A stretch of 55,371 nucleotides of DNA, taken from Hydrogenophaga sp. (GTDB lineage: Bacteria; Pseudomonadota; Gammaproteobacteria; Burkholderiales; Burkholderiaceae_C). The DNA is taken from positions 1-55,371 of the forward strand of contig JAGKSX010000097.1 in NCBI GenBank assembly GCA_018993155.1, read 5' to 3'. Positions 34,622-43,922 of this stretch are shown here, in pieces (positions within the stretch are counted from its first letter, which is position 1; the number at the start of each line of letters is the position of its first letter). A program made the translations under genes and the position numbers. Under the pieces are notes generated by a model. The model worked only from the letters and a program-made list of their open reading frames with translations. It was not told the DNA's origin and searched no databases.

Positions 34622-35127
34622 GCGCGGGTTTCCTCAGAGGGGGTCATGTCGAAGCGGTCGCCGAAGTCGAAGTAGTCGTCGTGCACGAAGCCATTCTCGT
34701 AGTACTGGATCTCCCACCAGTTGTGGTCGAGGTCTTCGAAGTAGAACGAGTACACGCCGTGCATGTCCTGGATGGGGAGCACCTGGCGGATGCCGTAGGT
34801 GTCCTTGAACCGCAGCGCCAGCGCGTGCGCGTGGTCCACCTCGTCGCGCGAGGCGACATCCAGTCCCCAGTGGTTGAGCACGTTGCAGGGGTGGATCTGG
34901 TCGCCCACCTCCACGCACACCACATGGAAGCGCATGCCCAGGCGGATCGACATCGCGGGCTTGGCGTGGCGCGCGCATTCGAGCCCCAGGAACTCTTCAT
35001 AGAAGCGGCGCGAGGCCGTGAGGTTGAAGCACTCCAGCGTGCCATGGCTCAGGCACAAAGGCTTGAGCACGGAGTGGCGCGCGGGCGGTTCGACGCGGCA
35101 GTTGTCGGGGACGAATCCAGCGATCAT
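34618..35127 (-). CDS. VOC-family (glyoxalase/extradiol dioxygenase-like) protein
   Basis: A 169-residue single vicinal-oxygen-chelate protein. Possible metal ligands are the His in SHGTLECF, the His in DMHGVYSFYFEDLDHNWWEIQYY and the Glu near its end. VOC proteins of this size next to aromatic oxygenases are often ring-cleavage or lactoylglutathione-lyase-like enzymes. It lies between the CocE gene (ATGA overlap) and the reductase (26 bases upstream). Its actual reaction is not readable from sequence. Confidence 0.8.
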   Translation of the reverse strand: MIAGFVPDNCRVEPPARHSVLKPLCLSHGTLECFNLTASRRFYEEFLGLECARHAKPAMSIRLGMRFHVVCVEVGDQIHPCNVLNHWGLDVASRDEVDHAHALALRFKDTYGIRQVLPIQDMHGVYSFYFEDLDHNWWEIQYYENGFVHDDYFDFGDRFDMTPSEETRA

Positions 35128-35153
35128 GGCGATGGGTCTCTCTCGGTTGAAGG

Positions 35154-36188
35154 TCAGTGCGGGGCCGGCCGGCGGTCGGCCTCGGAGACGAAGGCGTCGG
35201 CAAAGAACTGGTTGGCCGGCAGGCCGGCCTCGCCGAAGTCGCGGCGGGCCGCGTCCACCATGGGCGGTGCGCCGCAGGCATACACCTGGTGCTCCGACAG
35301 GTCGGGGTGGTCCTGCAGCACGGCGCGGTGGACGAAGCCGGTGCGACCGGTCCAGGCGGGGTCGTCGCCCGCTTCGCTGAGCACCGGCACGTAGCGGATG
35401 TGGGGGTGCTCGGCGGCCCATTGGCGCGCCTGCGCATCGAGGTAGAGGTCGATCCGCCGGCGGCCGCCCCAGTACACGTCGATGGGCCGGCGCAGGCCCT
35501 GGGCCAGGCTGTCTTCCACCATCGCCTGGATGGGCGCGAAGCCGGTGCCCGAGGCGAGCATGACCACCGGTTTGTCGCTGTCCGCATCGAGGAAGAAGCT
35601 GCCCTGGGGCGCCTCCACGCGCAGCAGGTCGCGTTCGCGCAGCTGACTGAACACGTGGTCGGTGAAGCGGCCGCCGGGCATGTGGCGGATGTGCAGCTCG
35701 ATCTGCCGCCGGCCACCGGCGCGCGGTGCGCCGGCCATGGAATAGCAGCGCCGCAGCCCGTCGCCGAGCACGATCTCGAGGTACTGGCCAGCGCGCCAGT
35801 TCAGGGGCTCGTTCGGTGGCGTGCCCAGCAGCAGGCGCATCACGTCGGGCGCGAGCCGCTCCATGCGCAGCACCCGCACCGGCAGCGTGCGCGCCGGCAC
35901 CAGGTGGGGGTCGAAGGGTTCGACCTCGAAGCTGCAGTCCGTCAGCGGGCGCGCGCAGCACAGGTGCACATGGCCCTGCGCCTTTTCTTCGTCGGACAGG
36001 TAGTGCGGGTGCACGTCGCCGAAATCCACCTGTCCCGACACGAGGCGGCCCCGGCAGGTGCGGCACACGCCCGAGCGGCAGCTGTAGCGCATGGCCACAC
36101 CACTGGCCAGGCCGGCGCGCAGGATGTCGGTGCCGGGACCACAGGCAAAGGATTGGGCGGCCGGGTGCAACGTGATGGTGAAGCTCAT
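35154..36188 (-). CDS. Ferredoxin-FNR type oxygenase reductase
   Basis: A 344-residue electron-transfer protein. The N-terminal plant-type 2Fe-2S domain has cysteines in YSCRSGVCRTCRG and HLCCARPL. An FNR domain follows, with FAD-binding RCYSMAGAP and NAD-binding MLASGTGFAPIQAMVED and YACGAPPMV. Such proteins pass NADH electrons to phenol hydroxylase or Rieske oxygenases. No oxygenase component is in this operon; the nearest Rieske oxygenase is 24 kb away. ATG 36188 is the start and the gene heads the leftward operon. Confidence 0.88.
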   Translation of the reverse strand: MSFTITLHPAAQSFACGPGTDILRAGLASGVAMRYSCRSGVCRTCRGRLVSGQVDFGDVHPHYLSDEEKAQGHVHLCCARPLTDCSFEVEPFDPHLVPARTLPVRVLRMERLAPDVMRLLLGTPPNEPLNWRAGQYLEIVLGDGLRRCYSMAGAPRAGGRRQIELHIRHMPGGRFTDHVFSQLRERDLLRVEAPQGSFFLDADSDKPVVMLASGTGFAPIQAMVEDSLAQGLRRPIDVYWGGRRRIDLYLDAQARQWAAEHPHIRYVPVLSEAGDDPAWTGRTGFVHRAVLQDHPDLSEHQVYACGAPPMVDAARRDFGEAGLPANQFFADAFVSEADRRPAPH

Positions 36189-36320
36189 GCGCGAGACTTT
36201 GGCAGCGCACCGCGAGGCCGTCCAACAAATAGTCGTGATGGGCGCCATGTCGCTGCGAAATGACCTTCGTGGCTTTCCCCAATGGACGCGAGCGCCAGCC
36301 TGCCTACACTGCCCCCACCC

Positions 36321-37265
36321 ATGAACATCAACACCGTCGACCTGAACCTGTTCCTTGTCTTTCAGGCCATCTACGTCACCGGCAGCGTGACCGTCGCCGG
36401 TGAAAAGGTCTGCATGACGCAGTCGGCCGTGAGCAACGCGCTCAAGCGCCTGCGCGAGCGCTTCGACGACCCGCTGTTCGTGCGCACGCCCAAGGGCATG
36501 GTGCCCACGCCCATGGCCAAGCAGCTCATCGGCCTGGTCGAGGAAGGCCTCGCCAAGTTCAACCAGGCGCTGGACCAGGTGCGGCGTTTCGACCCCGCCA
36601 CCAGCGACCGCCTGTTCCGCATCGCCATGAACGACGTGGGCCAGCTGGTGGTGCTGCCGCGCCTGATGTCGGCGGCGCGCGCGCAGGCGCCGCATGTGCA
36701 GTTCGAGATCATCGGCACCTCGCCGGAGGAAACGCGCCACCGGATGGCGGACGGCGGTGTGGACCTCGCGATCGGCAGCTGGGCGCCCATGGGCGCGGGC
36801 TTCCATGCGCAGCACCTGTTCGACGAGACCTTCTTCGCGCTCATGCACGCGGACCACCACATCCGCGCCGAGCGCATGAGCTTGGACGAGTACTTCGGCG
36901 CCGAGCACCTGGCCTACCGGCCCAGCGGCGCCAGCGACGCGGCCCTGCAGTCCACGCTGATGGCGGCCGACCTGCTGGCGCGGCGCAAGGTGGTGCTGAC
37001 GGCCGCGCACTCCCTGGGCCTGTCGGCCTTGCTGAGCGAATCGCGCCTGGTGCTCACGGTGCCGTGCCGGCTCGGCCAGGCCATGATGGCCTCGCGCGAC
37101 AACCTGCGCTCGGCGCAACTGCCGTTCGAGGTGCCGCCGTTTTCGGTGCGCCAGCAATGGCACGACCGCGCGCACGCCGATGGCGGCAACATCTGGCTGC
37201 GCGAACTCACGCTGGCCACGCTGCACGACACGCAGGCGGCGGCCTCGCCCGGCGAAACCGGCTGA
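36321..37265 (+). CDS. LysR-family regulator
   Basis: A 314-residue LysR protein of the NodD/LeuO-like branch. LNLFLVFQAIYVTGSVTVAGEKVCMTQSAVSNALKRLRERFDDPLFVRT carries the helix-turn-helix, followed by a typical effector domain. It is divergent from the reductase operon across 132 bases and convergent with the FAH gene (10 bases apart). ATG 36321 has no clear ribosome site; a start at 36282 would add an unlikely leader. Confidence 0.88.
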   Translation: MNINTVDLNLFLVFQAIYVTGSVTVAGEKVCMTQSAVSNALKRLRERFDDPLFVRTPKGMVPTPMAKQLIGLVEEGLAKFNQALDQVRRFDPATSDRLFRIAMNDVGQLVVLPRLMSAARAQAPHVQFEIIGTSPEETRHRMADGGVDLAIGSWAPMGAGFHAQHLFDETFFALMHADHHIRAERMSLDEYFGAEHLAYRPSGASDAALQSTLMAADLLARRKVVLTAAHSLGLSALLSESRLVLTVPCRLGQAMMASRDNLRSAQLPFEVPPFSVRQQWHDRAHADGGNIWLRELTLATLHDTQAAASPGETG

Positions 37266-37275
37266 AGCACCTTCG

Positions 37276-38235
37276 CTAGCGCGCCGCCACCAGGGTGTTG
37301 CGCAGCGTGCCGATGCCGGAGATGGCGACCTCGATCACGTCGCCCGCCTTCATGAACACCGGCGGCGTGCGCCCGGCCCCCACACCGGCCGGCGTGCCCG
37401 TCAGCAGCACGTCGCCGGCGTTGAAGCAGTACCAGCGCGAGAAGTGCGCGATGGTTTCGGGCAGGCTGAAGATCAGGTCACTCACGGGCGAGGACTGCAT
37501 GAGCGCGCTGTTGAGGTGGGTGGTGATGTGCAGCCGCCCCACGTCGGGCACTTCGTCCGCCGTGAGCAGCACCGGCCCGAGCGGCGTGAAGCCTTCGAAC
37601 TGCTTGCCCATGATGTTGACCTCCCAGGTCTGGCGCGCCTCCCAGGGCTGCGTCGCGCCCCAGACGTCGCGCACCCAGTCGCGCGCGGAGATGTCGTTGG
37701 CCACGGTGTAGCCAGCGACGCAGGCCATCGCCTGCTCCGCGCTCACGCGGTGGCAGCGCCGGCCGAACACGACCGCGAGCTCGCCCTCGTAGTCCACGTG
37801 CGCGGGCGCGTCGGCGGGCAGCGCCACCGCGTGTTCCGGTCCGACGACGGAGGCCGCCACCTTGAGAAAGCCGGTGGGCTGCCGGGGCGCGGGCGTGCCG
37901 GCCATTTCGGCCAGGTGCAACTTGTAGGCCAGGCCCGCGGCCACCACCAGGCCGGGGTTGGGCACGGGCGCGAGCAGGCGGGTGCCCGGTGGCATCAGCG
38001 CCCCGCGCTGGCGCAGGCGGTCCTGCAGGCCGGTGTCGGCCTGCACGCGGTCCACCAGGCCGCGCACCAGGCCCAGCGCCGCAGGCCCGCCGGCCAGCAG
38101 CTCGCGCAGGCTCTCGGGCAGCCAGGCCTCCAGGCTGTCGGCCTGGGCCGCGCGCCGCAGCGCCAGCACCTCGCCCGAAGGCAACAGGGCGCCGGGCTCG
38201 CCGCCGCGCACCGAATCGATGGTCACGAGTTTCAT
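37276..38235 (-). CDS. Fumarylacetoacetate hydrolase family protein
   Basis: A 319-residue protein. Metal-binding acids are in DYEGELAVVFGRRCHRVS and in the NDISARDWVRD stretch. FMKAGDVIEVAISGIGTLRNTL and LTGTPAGVG are conserved FAH-domain segments. Family members hydrolyse or decarboxylate acyl pyruvates and related ring-cleavage products, which fits the neighbouring hydroxylase, VOC and reductase genes. It is followed on the same strand by no gene and preceded by a porin gene seven bases away, so the two may be cotranscribed. Confidence 0.88.
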   Translation of the reverse strand: MKLVTIDSVRGGEPGALLPSGEVLALRRAAQADSLEAWLPESLRELLAGGPAALGLVRGLVDRVQADTGLQDRLRQRGALMPPGTRLLAPVPNPGLVVAAGLAYKLHLAEMAGTPAPRQPTGFLKVAASVVGPEHAVALPADAPAHVDYEGELAVVFGRRCHRVSAEQAMACVAGYTVANDISARDWVRDVWGATQPWEARQTWEVNIMGKQFEGFTPLGPVLLTADEVPDVGRLHITTHLNSALMQSSPVSDLIFSLPETIAHFSRWYCFNAGDVLLTGTPAGVGAGRTPPVFMKAGDVIEVAISGIGTLRNTLVAAR

Positions 38236-38242
38236 GGGGATC

Positions 38243-39322
38243 TCAGAAGTGGTGGCGCATGCCGAGGGCGTAACCGGTGCCGGAACGCAGGCCGGTGGCC
38301 CGGTCGTTCATCACCACGGCATACACATCGGTGCGCTTGGACAAGCTGTGCAGGTAGCCCGCGGCCAGCGTGGTGCGATCGCGCTCGGCGGTGCCGGCCT
38401 GCGTACGTTCGGTGCGCGCCCACGAGGCGATGAAACGCCCCGCGCCGAAAGGCACGGCCGCGTGCACACCGACCGTGTCCAGGTCGATCTCGGCCTGGCC
38501 GCGCGGGCGCAGCGTGGCCTTGGCCCACTGGCCGAACAGCTTGACCACCTGGAAGTCGTAGGACACGCTGCCGAGCGTGCTCGACTCGGCTTCGATCACG
38601 TAGGGCGCGCCCGCCGGGTCGGTGCGCGACCGTGGCACGTTGTAGGCCGCCGCCCGGATCCTGCTGACGCTCAGCGCCGCCGCGAAGGGGCCCGAGCGGT
38701 AGTTCGCCGTGCCATCGAAGCGGCGCCCTTCGGGCGCGGCTTCGCCCGGTGCGACCTGCAGCGAGCCCGAGAAGTTGCCCAGCGTGGGCGTGTTGTAGAC
38801 CAGGGAGTTGTTCCAGCTGCCGTCGCTGATGCCGTGCGAGGCCAGCATGGGCTGCGAGCCGACGAAGGTGTGCAGCATGAACGGGCCCAGCGTGGTGGAG
38901 TCGCCAAAGGGCGTGAAGCTCAGCGTGTTGACGAAGCTGCCGGTGGGAATGCGGCCCGCGCGGAACTGCCCGAAGGCGCCGCGCACACCGACGAAGCTGT
39001 AGCGCGAGAAGAAGCGGCCGGCGGCGTTGTCGCCCGGGTGGCGGCCGACCTCGCCGGTGTCCAGGCGGAAATGGCCACCGAGGTCGAACAGCGCGGTGAG
39101 CCCGCCGCCCAGGTCTTCCGAGCCGCGGATGCCCCAGCGCGAGGTGGTCATCATGCCGCCGTCCATGCGCGAGACGCGGGTCTCGCCCGCGAGCTGCCGG
39201 GCGTAGAAGCCGCCATCGACGGTGCCGTACAGCGTGGGGCCGGTGTTGCTCTGTGCCGTGGCCTGCAGGGCGGTGAGGGCCAGTGCCGCTGCGACGGCGA
39301 TGCCGCTTTTCGGGATGTTCAA
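38243..39322 (-). CDS. Betaproteobacterial general porin
   Basis: A 359-residue outer-membrane porin of the trimeric OmpC/OpcP type. The signal peptide (IAVAAALALTALQATAQ) is followed by SNTGPTLYGTVDGGF, the beta-barrel pattern RWGIRGSEDLGGGLTALFDL and SRYSFVGVRGAFGQFRAGR, and the C-terminal Phe (GMRHHF) needed for assembly. The start is TTG 39322, with GGAGA eight bases upstream; there is no ATG in a better place. It probably admits the cluster's aromatic acid. A large concentric palindrome lies in the divergent promoter with the Bug gene. Confidence 0.88.
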   Translation of the reverse strand: MNIPKSGIAVAAALALTALQATAQSNTGPTLYGTVDGGFYARQLAGETRVSRMDGGMMTTSRWGIRGSEDLGGGLTALFDLGGHFRLDTGEVGRHPGDNAAGRFFSRYSFVGVRGAFGQFRAGRIPTGSFVNTLSFTPFGDSTTLGPFMLHTFVGSQPMLASHGISDGSWNNSLVYNTPTLGNFSGSLQVAPGEAAPEGRRFDGTANYRSGPFAAALSVSRIRAAAYNVPRSRTDPAGAPYVIEAESSTLGSVSYDFQVVKLFGQWAKATLRPRGQAEIDLDTVGVHAAVPFGAGRFIASWARTERTQAGTAERDRTTLAAGYLHSLSKRTDVYAVVMNDRATGLRSGTGYALGMRHHF

Positions 39323-39396
39323 AAGAGGTCTCCTGGTTGTTGAATACGGGCAGCGGGATGCTAGGTATTCGACTTCCGGAAAACCAATGAAAGCTC

Positions 39397-39461
39397 GTGA
39401 TGCGGCGCATGCGTTTGCGAAATGTCGGCCGGACATTTTCAAAACGGATGGGCCGCATCAC
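39397..39461. promoter_or_regulatory. Concentric 65-base imperfect palindrome between porin and Bug genes
   Basis: Outer arms GTGATGCGGC (39397-39406) and GCCGCATCAC (39452-39461), and inner arms AAATGTC (39420-39426) and GACATTT (39432-39438), share the same centre at 39429. The 13-base stretches between them match at about eight positions. This could be a large operator bound by a tetrameric regulator or a cruciform-forming site. It sits 75 bases before both divergent starts. Confidence 0.55.
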
Positions 39462-39535
39462 CAATCTTCGTTTGAAGCGCGCGAGCAGCCGGCCTAGCAT
39501 GCGGACAGCCCAACACAAACACAGGAGACAGACCC

Positions 39536-40510
39536 ATGCGCCTGAGCAGAAGAAGCCTTGTCGCGGCGATGGCCGCGACCTCACTCACCACCAGCACTGG
39601 CCTGGCGTTCGCGCAGGACGCGGGCCGCCCCATCCGGCTGCTGGTGCCGCTGCCGCCGGGCTCGGGCGGCGACAACATCGCGCGCATCCTCGCCACGCCC
39701 TTGCGCGATCTGCTGGGCCACCCCATCGTGGTGGAGAACCGCCCGGGCGGCGACATGATGATCGGCGCCAGCCAGGCGGCCAAGGCGCCGGCCGACGGCA
39801 ACACCTTGCTGATGGCGCACATGTCGACCATGGTGATGAACCCCTTCGCCTACAGCAACATCAGCTACGACCCGGTGAAGGACTTCAGCCCCATCGGCAA
39901 GATCAGCGAGAGCACCGCCGTGGTGGTGGTGCACCCCGCCGTGCCGGCCAGGACGCTGGGCGAGTTCGTGGCCTACGTGAAGGAGCGGCCGGGCCAGGTG
40001 TCGTACGGCACGGCCATCCTGATGGTGCAGATCGCTGGCGAACAGCTGGTGCACACGCGGCAGCTCCAGATGACGCGCGTGCCGTACAAGGGCGGTGCCC
40101 AGGTGATGCAGGACACGCTGGCGCGCCACATCGACATGTCGATCGCCGACACCTCGTCCTACCTGGCGCTGATCAAGGCCGGCAAGCTGCGCCCGCTGAT
40201 CACCACCGGCGCGGAGCGCAACCCCCTGCTGCCCGACGTGCCCACCGCGCGCGAGGCGGGCTTTGCGGAAATGGAGATGCGCGGCTGGTGGGGCCTGTTC
40301 GCGCCGGCGCAGACCTCCAAAGAGGTGGTGAACAGGACGGCGGCGGCGCTGCAGAAGGTGCTGGCCCTGCCGGAGGTGGTGCAGCAGCTGCGCGCCATCG
40401 GTGCCGAGCCCCGGCCGCTACCGCCCGAGGCTTTCGCGCAGGAGATGAAGCAGCAGCAAGACCATTGGGGTCACGTCATCAAGACGCTGAAGATCAAGGC
40501 CAGCGAATGA
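39536..40510 (+). CDS. Bug-family (TTT) periplasmic substrate-binding protein
   Basis: A 324-residue exported receptor. The leader RRSLVAAMAATSLTTSTGLAFAQ is followed by PIRLLVPLPPGSGGDNIARI, LGHPIVVENRPGGDMMIGA and ADGNTLLMAH. It is the fourth Bug protein of the window, divergent from the porin, with AGGAGACAGACCC before the ATG. The pairing with a porin suggests outer-membrane entry followed by periplasmic capture of the same compound. It is convergent with a small hypothetical gene six bases away. Confidence 0.92.
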   Translation: MRLSRRSLVAAMAATSLTTSTGLAFAQDAGRPIRLLVPLPPGSGGDNIARILATPLRDLLGHPIVVENRPGGDMMIGASQAAKAPADGNTLLMAHMSTMVMNPFAYSNISYDPVKDFSPIGKISESTAVVVVHPAVPARTLGEFVAYVKERPGQVSYGTAILMVQIAGEQLVHTRQLQMTRVPYKGGAQVMQDTLARHIDMSIADTSSYLALIKAGKLRPLITTGAERNPLLPDVPTAREAGFAEMEMRGWWGLFAPAQTSKEVVNRTAAALQKVLALPEVVQQLRAIGAEPRPLPPEAFAQEMKQQQDHWGHVIKTLKIKASE

Positions 40511-40516
40511 CCTGCC

Positions 40517-40972
40517 TCAGTACAGGAACACCTCGCCACCCCGGCTGACGAAGAGTTTTCTCGCGCAGTCCCTCGCCGCCTCGCGTTCCTGGCCGGCCAC
40601 CGCGCGCACGTAGTCGAGCTTCCCGGCGTTCAGGCGCGGGAACCGCACGGCGATGTCGGCGTCGCTGCGCGCCGCGCAGCGCACAGCCTCGCCGTACGAC
40701 CAGCGCAGGTCGTTGCACAGCTCCAGCACCTGCCGGGCATCGACGGCGCGCGGCAGGCGCAGGCCGTGGAACTCCAGGTACTGCACCAGGCGGGCTTCGT
40801 CATCGGGCTCGATGAGCAAGGTGCCGTTCTCCGCATGGATGCCGGTGCAGGCATAGAAGTCGATCTGGGTCAGGGCCTCCAGCTCGTCGATGGCCAGGCG
40901 GGCCACCACGGGGTCGGCGGTGGGGGCGGTGCTGTGCCGCGAGTGGGTCAACGGAAACGGAATGACGGGCAT
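40517..40972 (-). CDS. Conserved hypothetical protein
   Basis: A 151-residue soluble protein without a family I recognise. After a polar N-terminus (PLTHSRHSTAPTADPVV) comes a helical part with LAIDELEALTQIDFYACTGIHAENGTLLIEPDDEARLVQYLEF, then two more helices. It lies on the minus strand after the IclR gene, separated by 129 bases, and is convergent with the Bug gene. No function can be assigned. Confidence 0.5.
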   Translation of the reverse strand: MPVIPFPLTHSRHSTAPTADPVVARLAIDELEALTQIDFYACTGIHAENGTLLIEPDDEARLVQYLEFHGLRLPRAVDARQVLELCNDLRWSYGEAVRCAARSDADIAVRFPRLNAGKLDYVRAVAGQEREAARDCARKLFVSRGGEVFLY

Positions 40973-41016
40973 GGGCCGGAAACGGAGTTCAACTGCCTCG
41001 ATTCTGCAGAACCTTC

Positions 41017-41039
41017 TCCCGCCGGACGGGCCGGCGGGA
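41017..41039. terminator. Weak hairpin between IclR and hypothetical gene
   Basis: TCCCGCCGG and CCGGCGGGA form a 9-base stem with a 5-base loop, about 60 bases past the IclR stop on the minus strand. No T-run follows, so a role as terminator is uncertain. Confidence 0.3.
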
Positions 41040-41101
41040 TCGGGGCGCGCAGAAAGCCCTCAAAAACGTGAATTCGTCATTGCGGGCCCGCCACAGGCCC
41101 G

Positions 41102-41809
41102 TCACACCTTGCGCACGCCCAGCAGCCAGTCGGCATCGCCGCCGGCGTGCTGCGTCAGCTTGATGGCGGCCTCGCGCACCGCCGCCGTGTGCGAGGGCAG
41201 CACCGCCTCGGCGAAGCGGTGGGACGGGCCGGAGATGGCGACCGAGCCCACGACCTGGTCACCCGGCCCGAACACGGGCGCGGCCAGCGCCGCGATGTCG
41301 GGCTCGCGCTCGCCCACGGTGAAGATCACGCGGGTGGCAGGCCAGCTGGCGGGCGGACCGTCGAACTCCACCAGCGCGCGCCCCGCCGCGCCCTGGCCGA
41401 GCGGCAACACCTGCCCGGCGTAGATGTGGTCGCGCACCGAGTGGCGCGGATCGACCCGGAACAGGCACAGGCGCACGTCGCCCTCGCGCCGGAAATAGGA
41501 AGCCCCCTCGCCCGTGAGGTCGACCAGGCGGTTGAGCACCGGCGCGACGTGGTCTTCCATGCGCAAGGACTGGCGATAGACGCTCCCCCACTTCATCACC
41601 GCGTAGCCCAGCTTGTAGCTGGCATCGGGCAGTTGCTGCACACAACCGAACCGGATCAGGGACGCGAGCAGGCGAAGGATGGTGCTCTTGTAGAAGCCGG
41701 TCCGGGCGGCCAGCTCGTGCAGGGTCAGGGCCTGATCCTCGATGCGAAACGCATTCATGATCGTCAGAGCCCGCTCCACGGCGGCCACGCCGTCCTTGTT
41801 CTCAGTCAT
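41102..41809 (-). CDS. IclR-family transcriptional regulator
   Basis: A 235-residue IclR protein. The winged helix is ALTLHELAARTGFYKSTILRLLASLIRFGCV, then an effector-binding GAF-like domain with GQVLPLGQGAAGRALVEF and GSVAISGP. It is the last gene downstream of the acyl-CoA operon on the same strand, 99 bases after it, and probably regulates that operon. ATG 41809 (MTENKDGVAAVERAL) is chosen; the frame upstream to 41872 lacks family similarity. A GC-rich hairpin at about 41,881-41,907 lies between the operon and this gene. Confidence 0.88.
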   Translation of the reverse strand: MTENKDGVAAVERALTIMNAFRIEDQALTLHELAARTGFYKSTILRLLASLIRFGCVQQLPDASYKLGYAVMKWGSVYRQSLRMEDHVAPVLNRLVDLTGEGASYFRREGDVRLCLFRVDPRHSVRDHIYAGQVLPLGQGAAGRALVEFDGPPASWPATRVIFTVGEREPDIAALAAPVFGPGDQVVGSVAISGPSHRFAEAVLPSHTAAVREAAIKLTQHAGGDADWLLGVRKV

Positions 41810-41908
41810 GTTGGTAGGTGGGTGTAGTTGGCGCACGGCGGCCGTCCGCCAGGATGTCTCGGCGGGAGCCATTCTAGGGGGGGCGGGCGCAGCGCGCCGG
41901 CCCGCCCT

Positions 41909-42688
41909 TCAGTGCCCGGTGAAGCGCGGTTCCCTTCGATCGCGCACGGCGGCCAGGCCTTCCTGGAAGTCGGCGGTCTTGCCAAGCCAGGCCTGCTCGG
42001 TCATCTCGCGCTCCAGCGCCAGCTCCACGGCCTGGATCAGGTCTCTGCGGTGGGTGGCGCGCGTGGCACGCAAGGCCAGCGGCCCCACGCCGGCCAGCTC
42101 CTGCGCCAGCTTCATCGCGGCCTCGTGCACCTCGGCCTGAGGCACGATCTGGTCGACCAGCCCCATGCCGAGCGCAGCCGGGCCGTTCAGCGTGCGGCTG
42201 GTATAGAACATCAGCGCGGCGTTCTGCCGGCCGATCAGCCAGGGCAAGGTGGCCGTCAGGCCGAAGCCCGGGTGAAAGCCCAGCCGCGTGAAGTTGGCGC
42301 TGAGGCGCGTCTCCACGCAGGCGATGCGGAAATCCGCCACCAGCGCCAGGCCGAGCCCGCCGCCGATCGCCGCGCCGTGCACGGCCGCGACGATGGGTTT
42401 GCCGGTCCTGAAAATGCGCAGCGCCTCGCGGTAGGTGTGGCGCGACGGATGCACCGGTGCCGCGCCGGGAGCGCTCTGGCCACCCAGGTTGGCGCCAGCA
42501 CTGAAGGACTTGCCTTGCGCCCGCAGCACCACGGCGCGCACCTCGGGGTCGGCATCGAAGGCTTCGAAGGCGTCGGCCATGCGGGTGATGAGGTCGAGGT
42601 CGAAAAAGTTGTGCGGAGGGCGCCGCATTTCGATCACGGCCACCGCGCCGTCGCGTTCGATGCCCAGGTCTTCTGTGGAGGTCACCAT
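41909..42688 (-). CDS. Enoyl-CoA hydratase/isomerase family protein
   Basis: A 259-residue crotonase-fold protein. The oxyanion-hole segments are KSFSAGANLGG and GAAIGGGLGLALVADFRI. The first catalytic Glu position of classical hydratases is not clear here, so isomerase or another crotonase reaction is possible. It is the last gene of the operon: amidase, FadJ type, thiolase, hydratase. ATG 42688 starts two bases after the thiolase stop. It acts on acyl-CoA in the cytoplasm. Confidence 0.88.
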   Translation of the reverse strand: MVTSTEDLGIERDGAVAVIEMRRPPHNFFDLDLITRMADAFEAFDADPEVRAVVLRAQGKSFSAGANLGGQSAPGAAPVHPSRHTYREALRIFRTGKPIVAAVHGAAIGGGLGLALVADFRIACVETRLSANFTRLGFHPGFGLTATLPWLIGRQNAALMFYTSRTLNGPAALGMGLVDQIVPQAEVHEAAMKLAQELAGVGPLALRATRATHRRDLIQAVELALEREMTEQAWLGKTADFQEGLAAVRDRREPRFTGH

Positions 42689-42690
42689 GG

Positions 42691-43869
<1,179 letters not shown>

Positions 43870-43922
43870 CTTCATTCCTTCGCGTTTGCATCAATGGGTC
43901 GACCGGGAGTGCGTGCAGCGCG

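Noticed and set aside
41881-41907. GC hairpin after the enoyl-CoA hydratase gene as a terminator
   Set aside because: The 8-base stem has an 11-base loop and no T-run, so it is not listed as a terminator.
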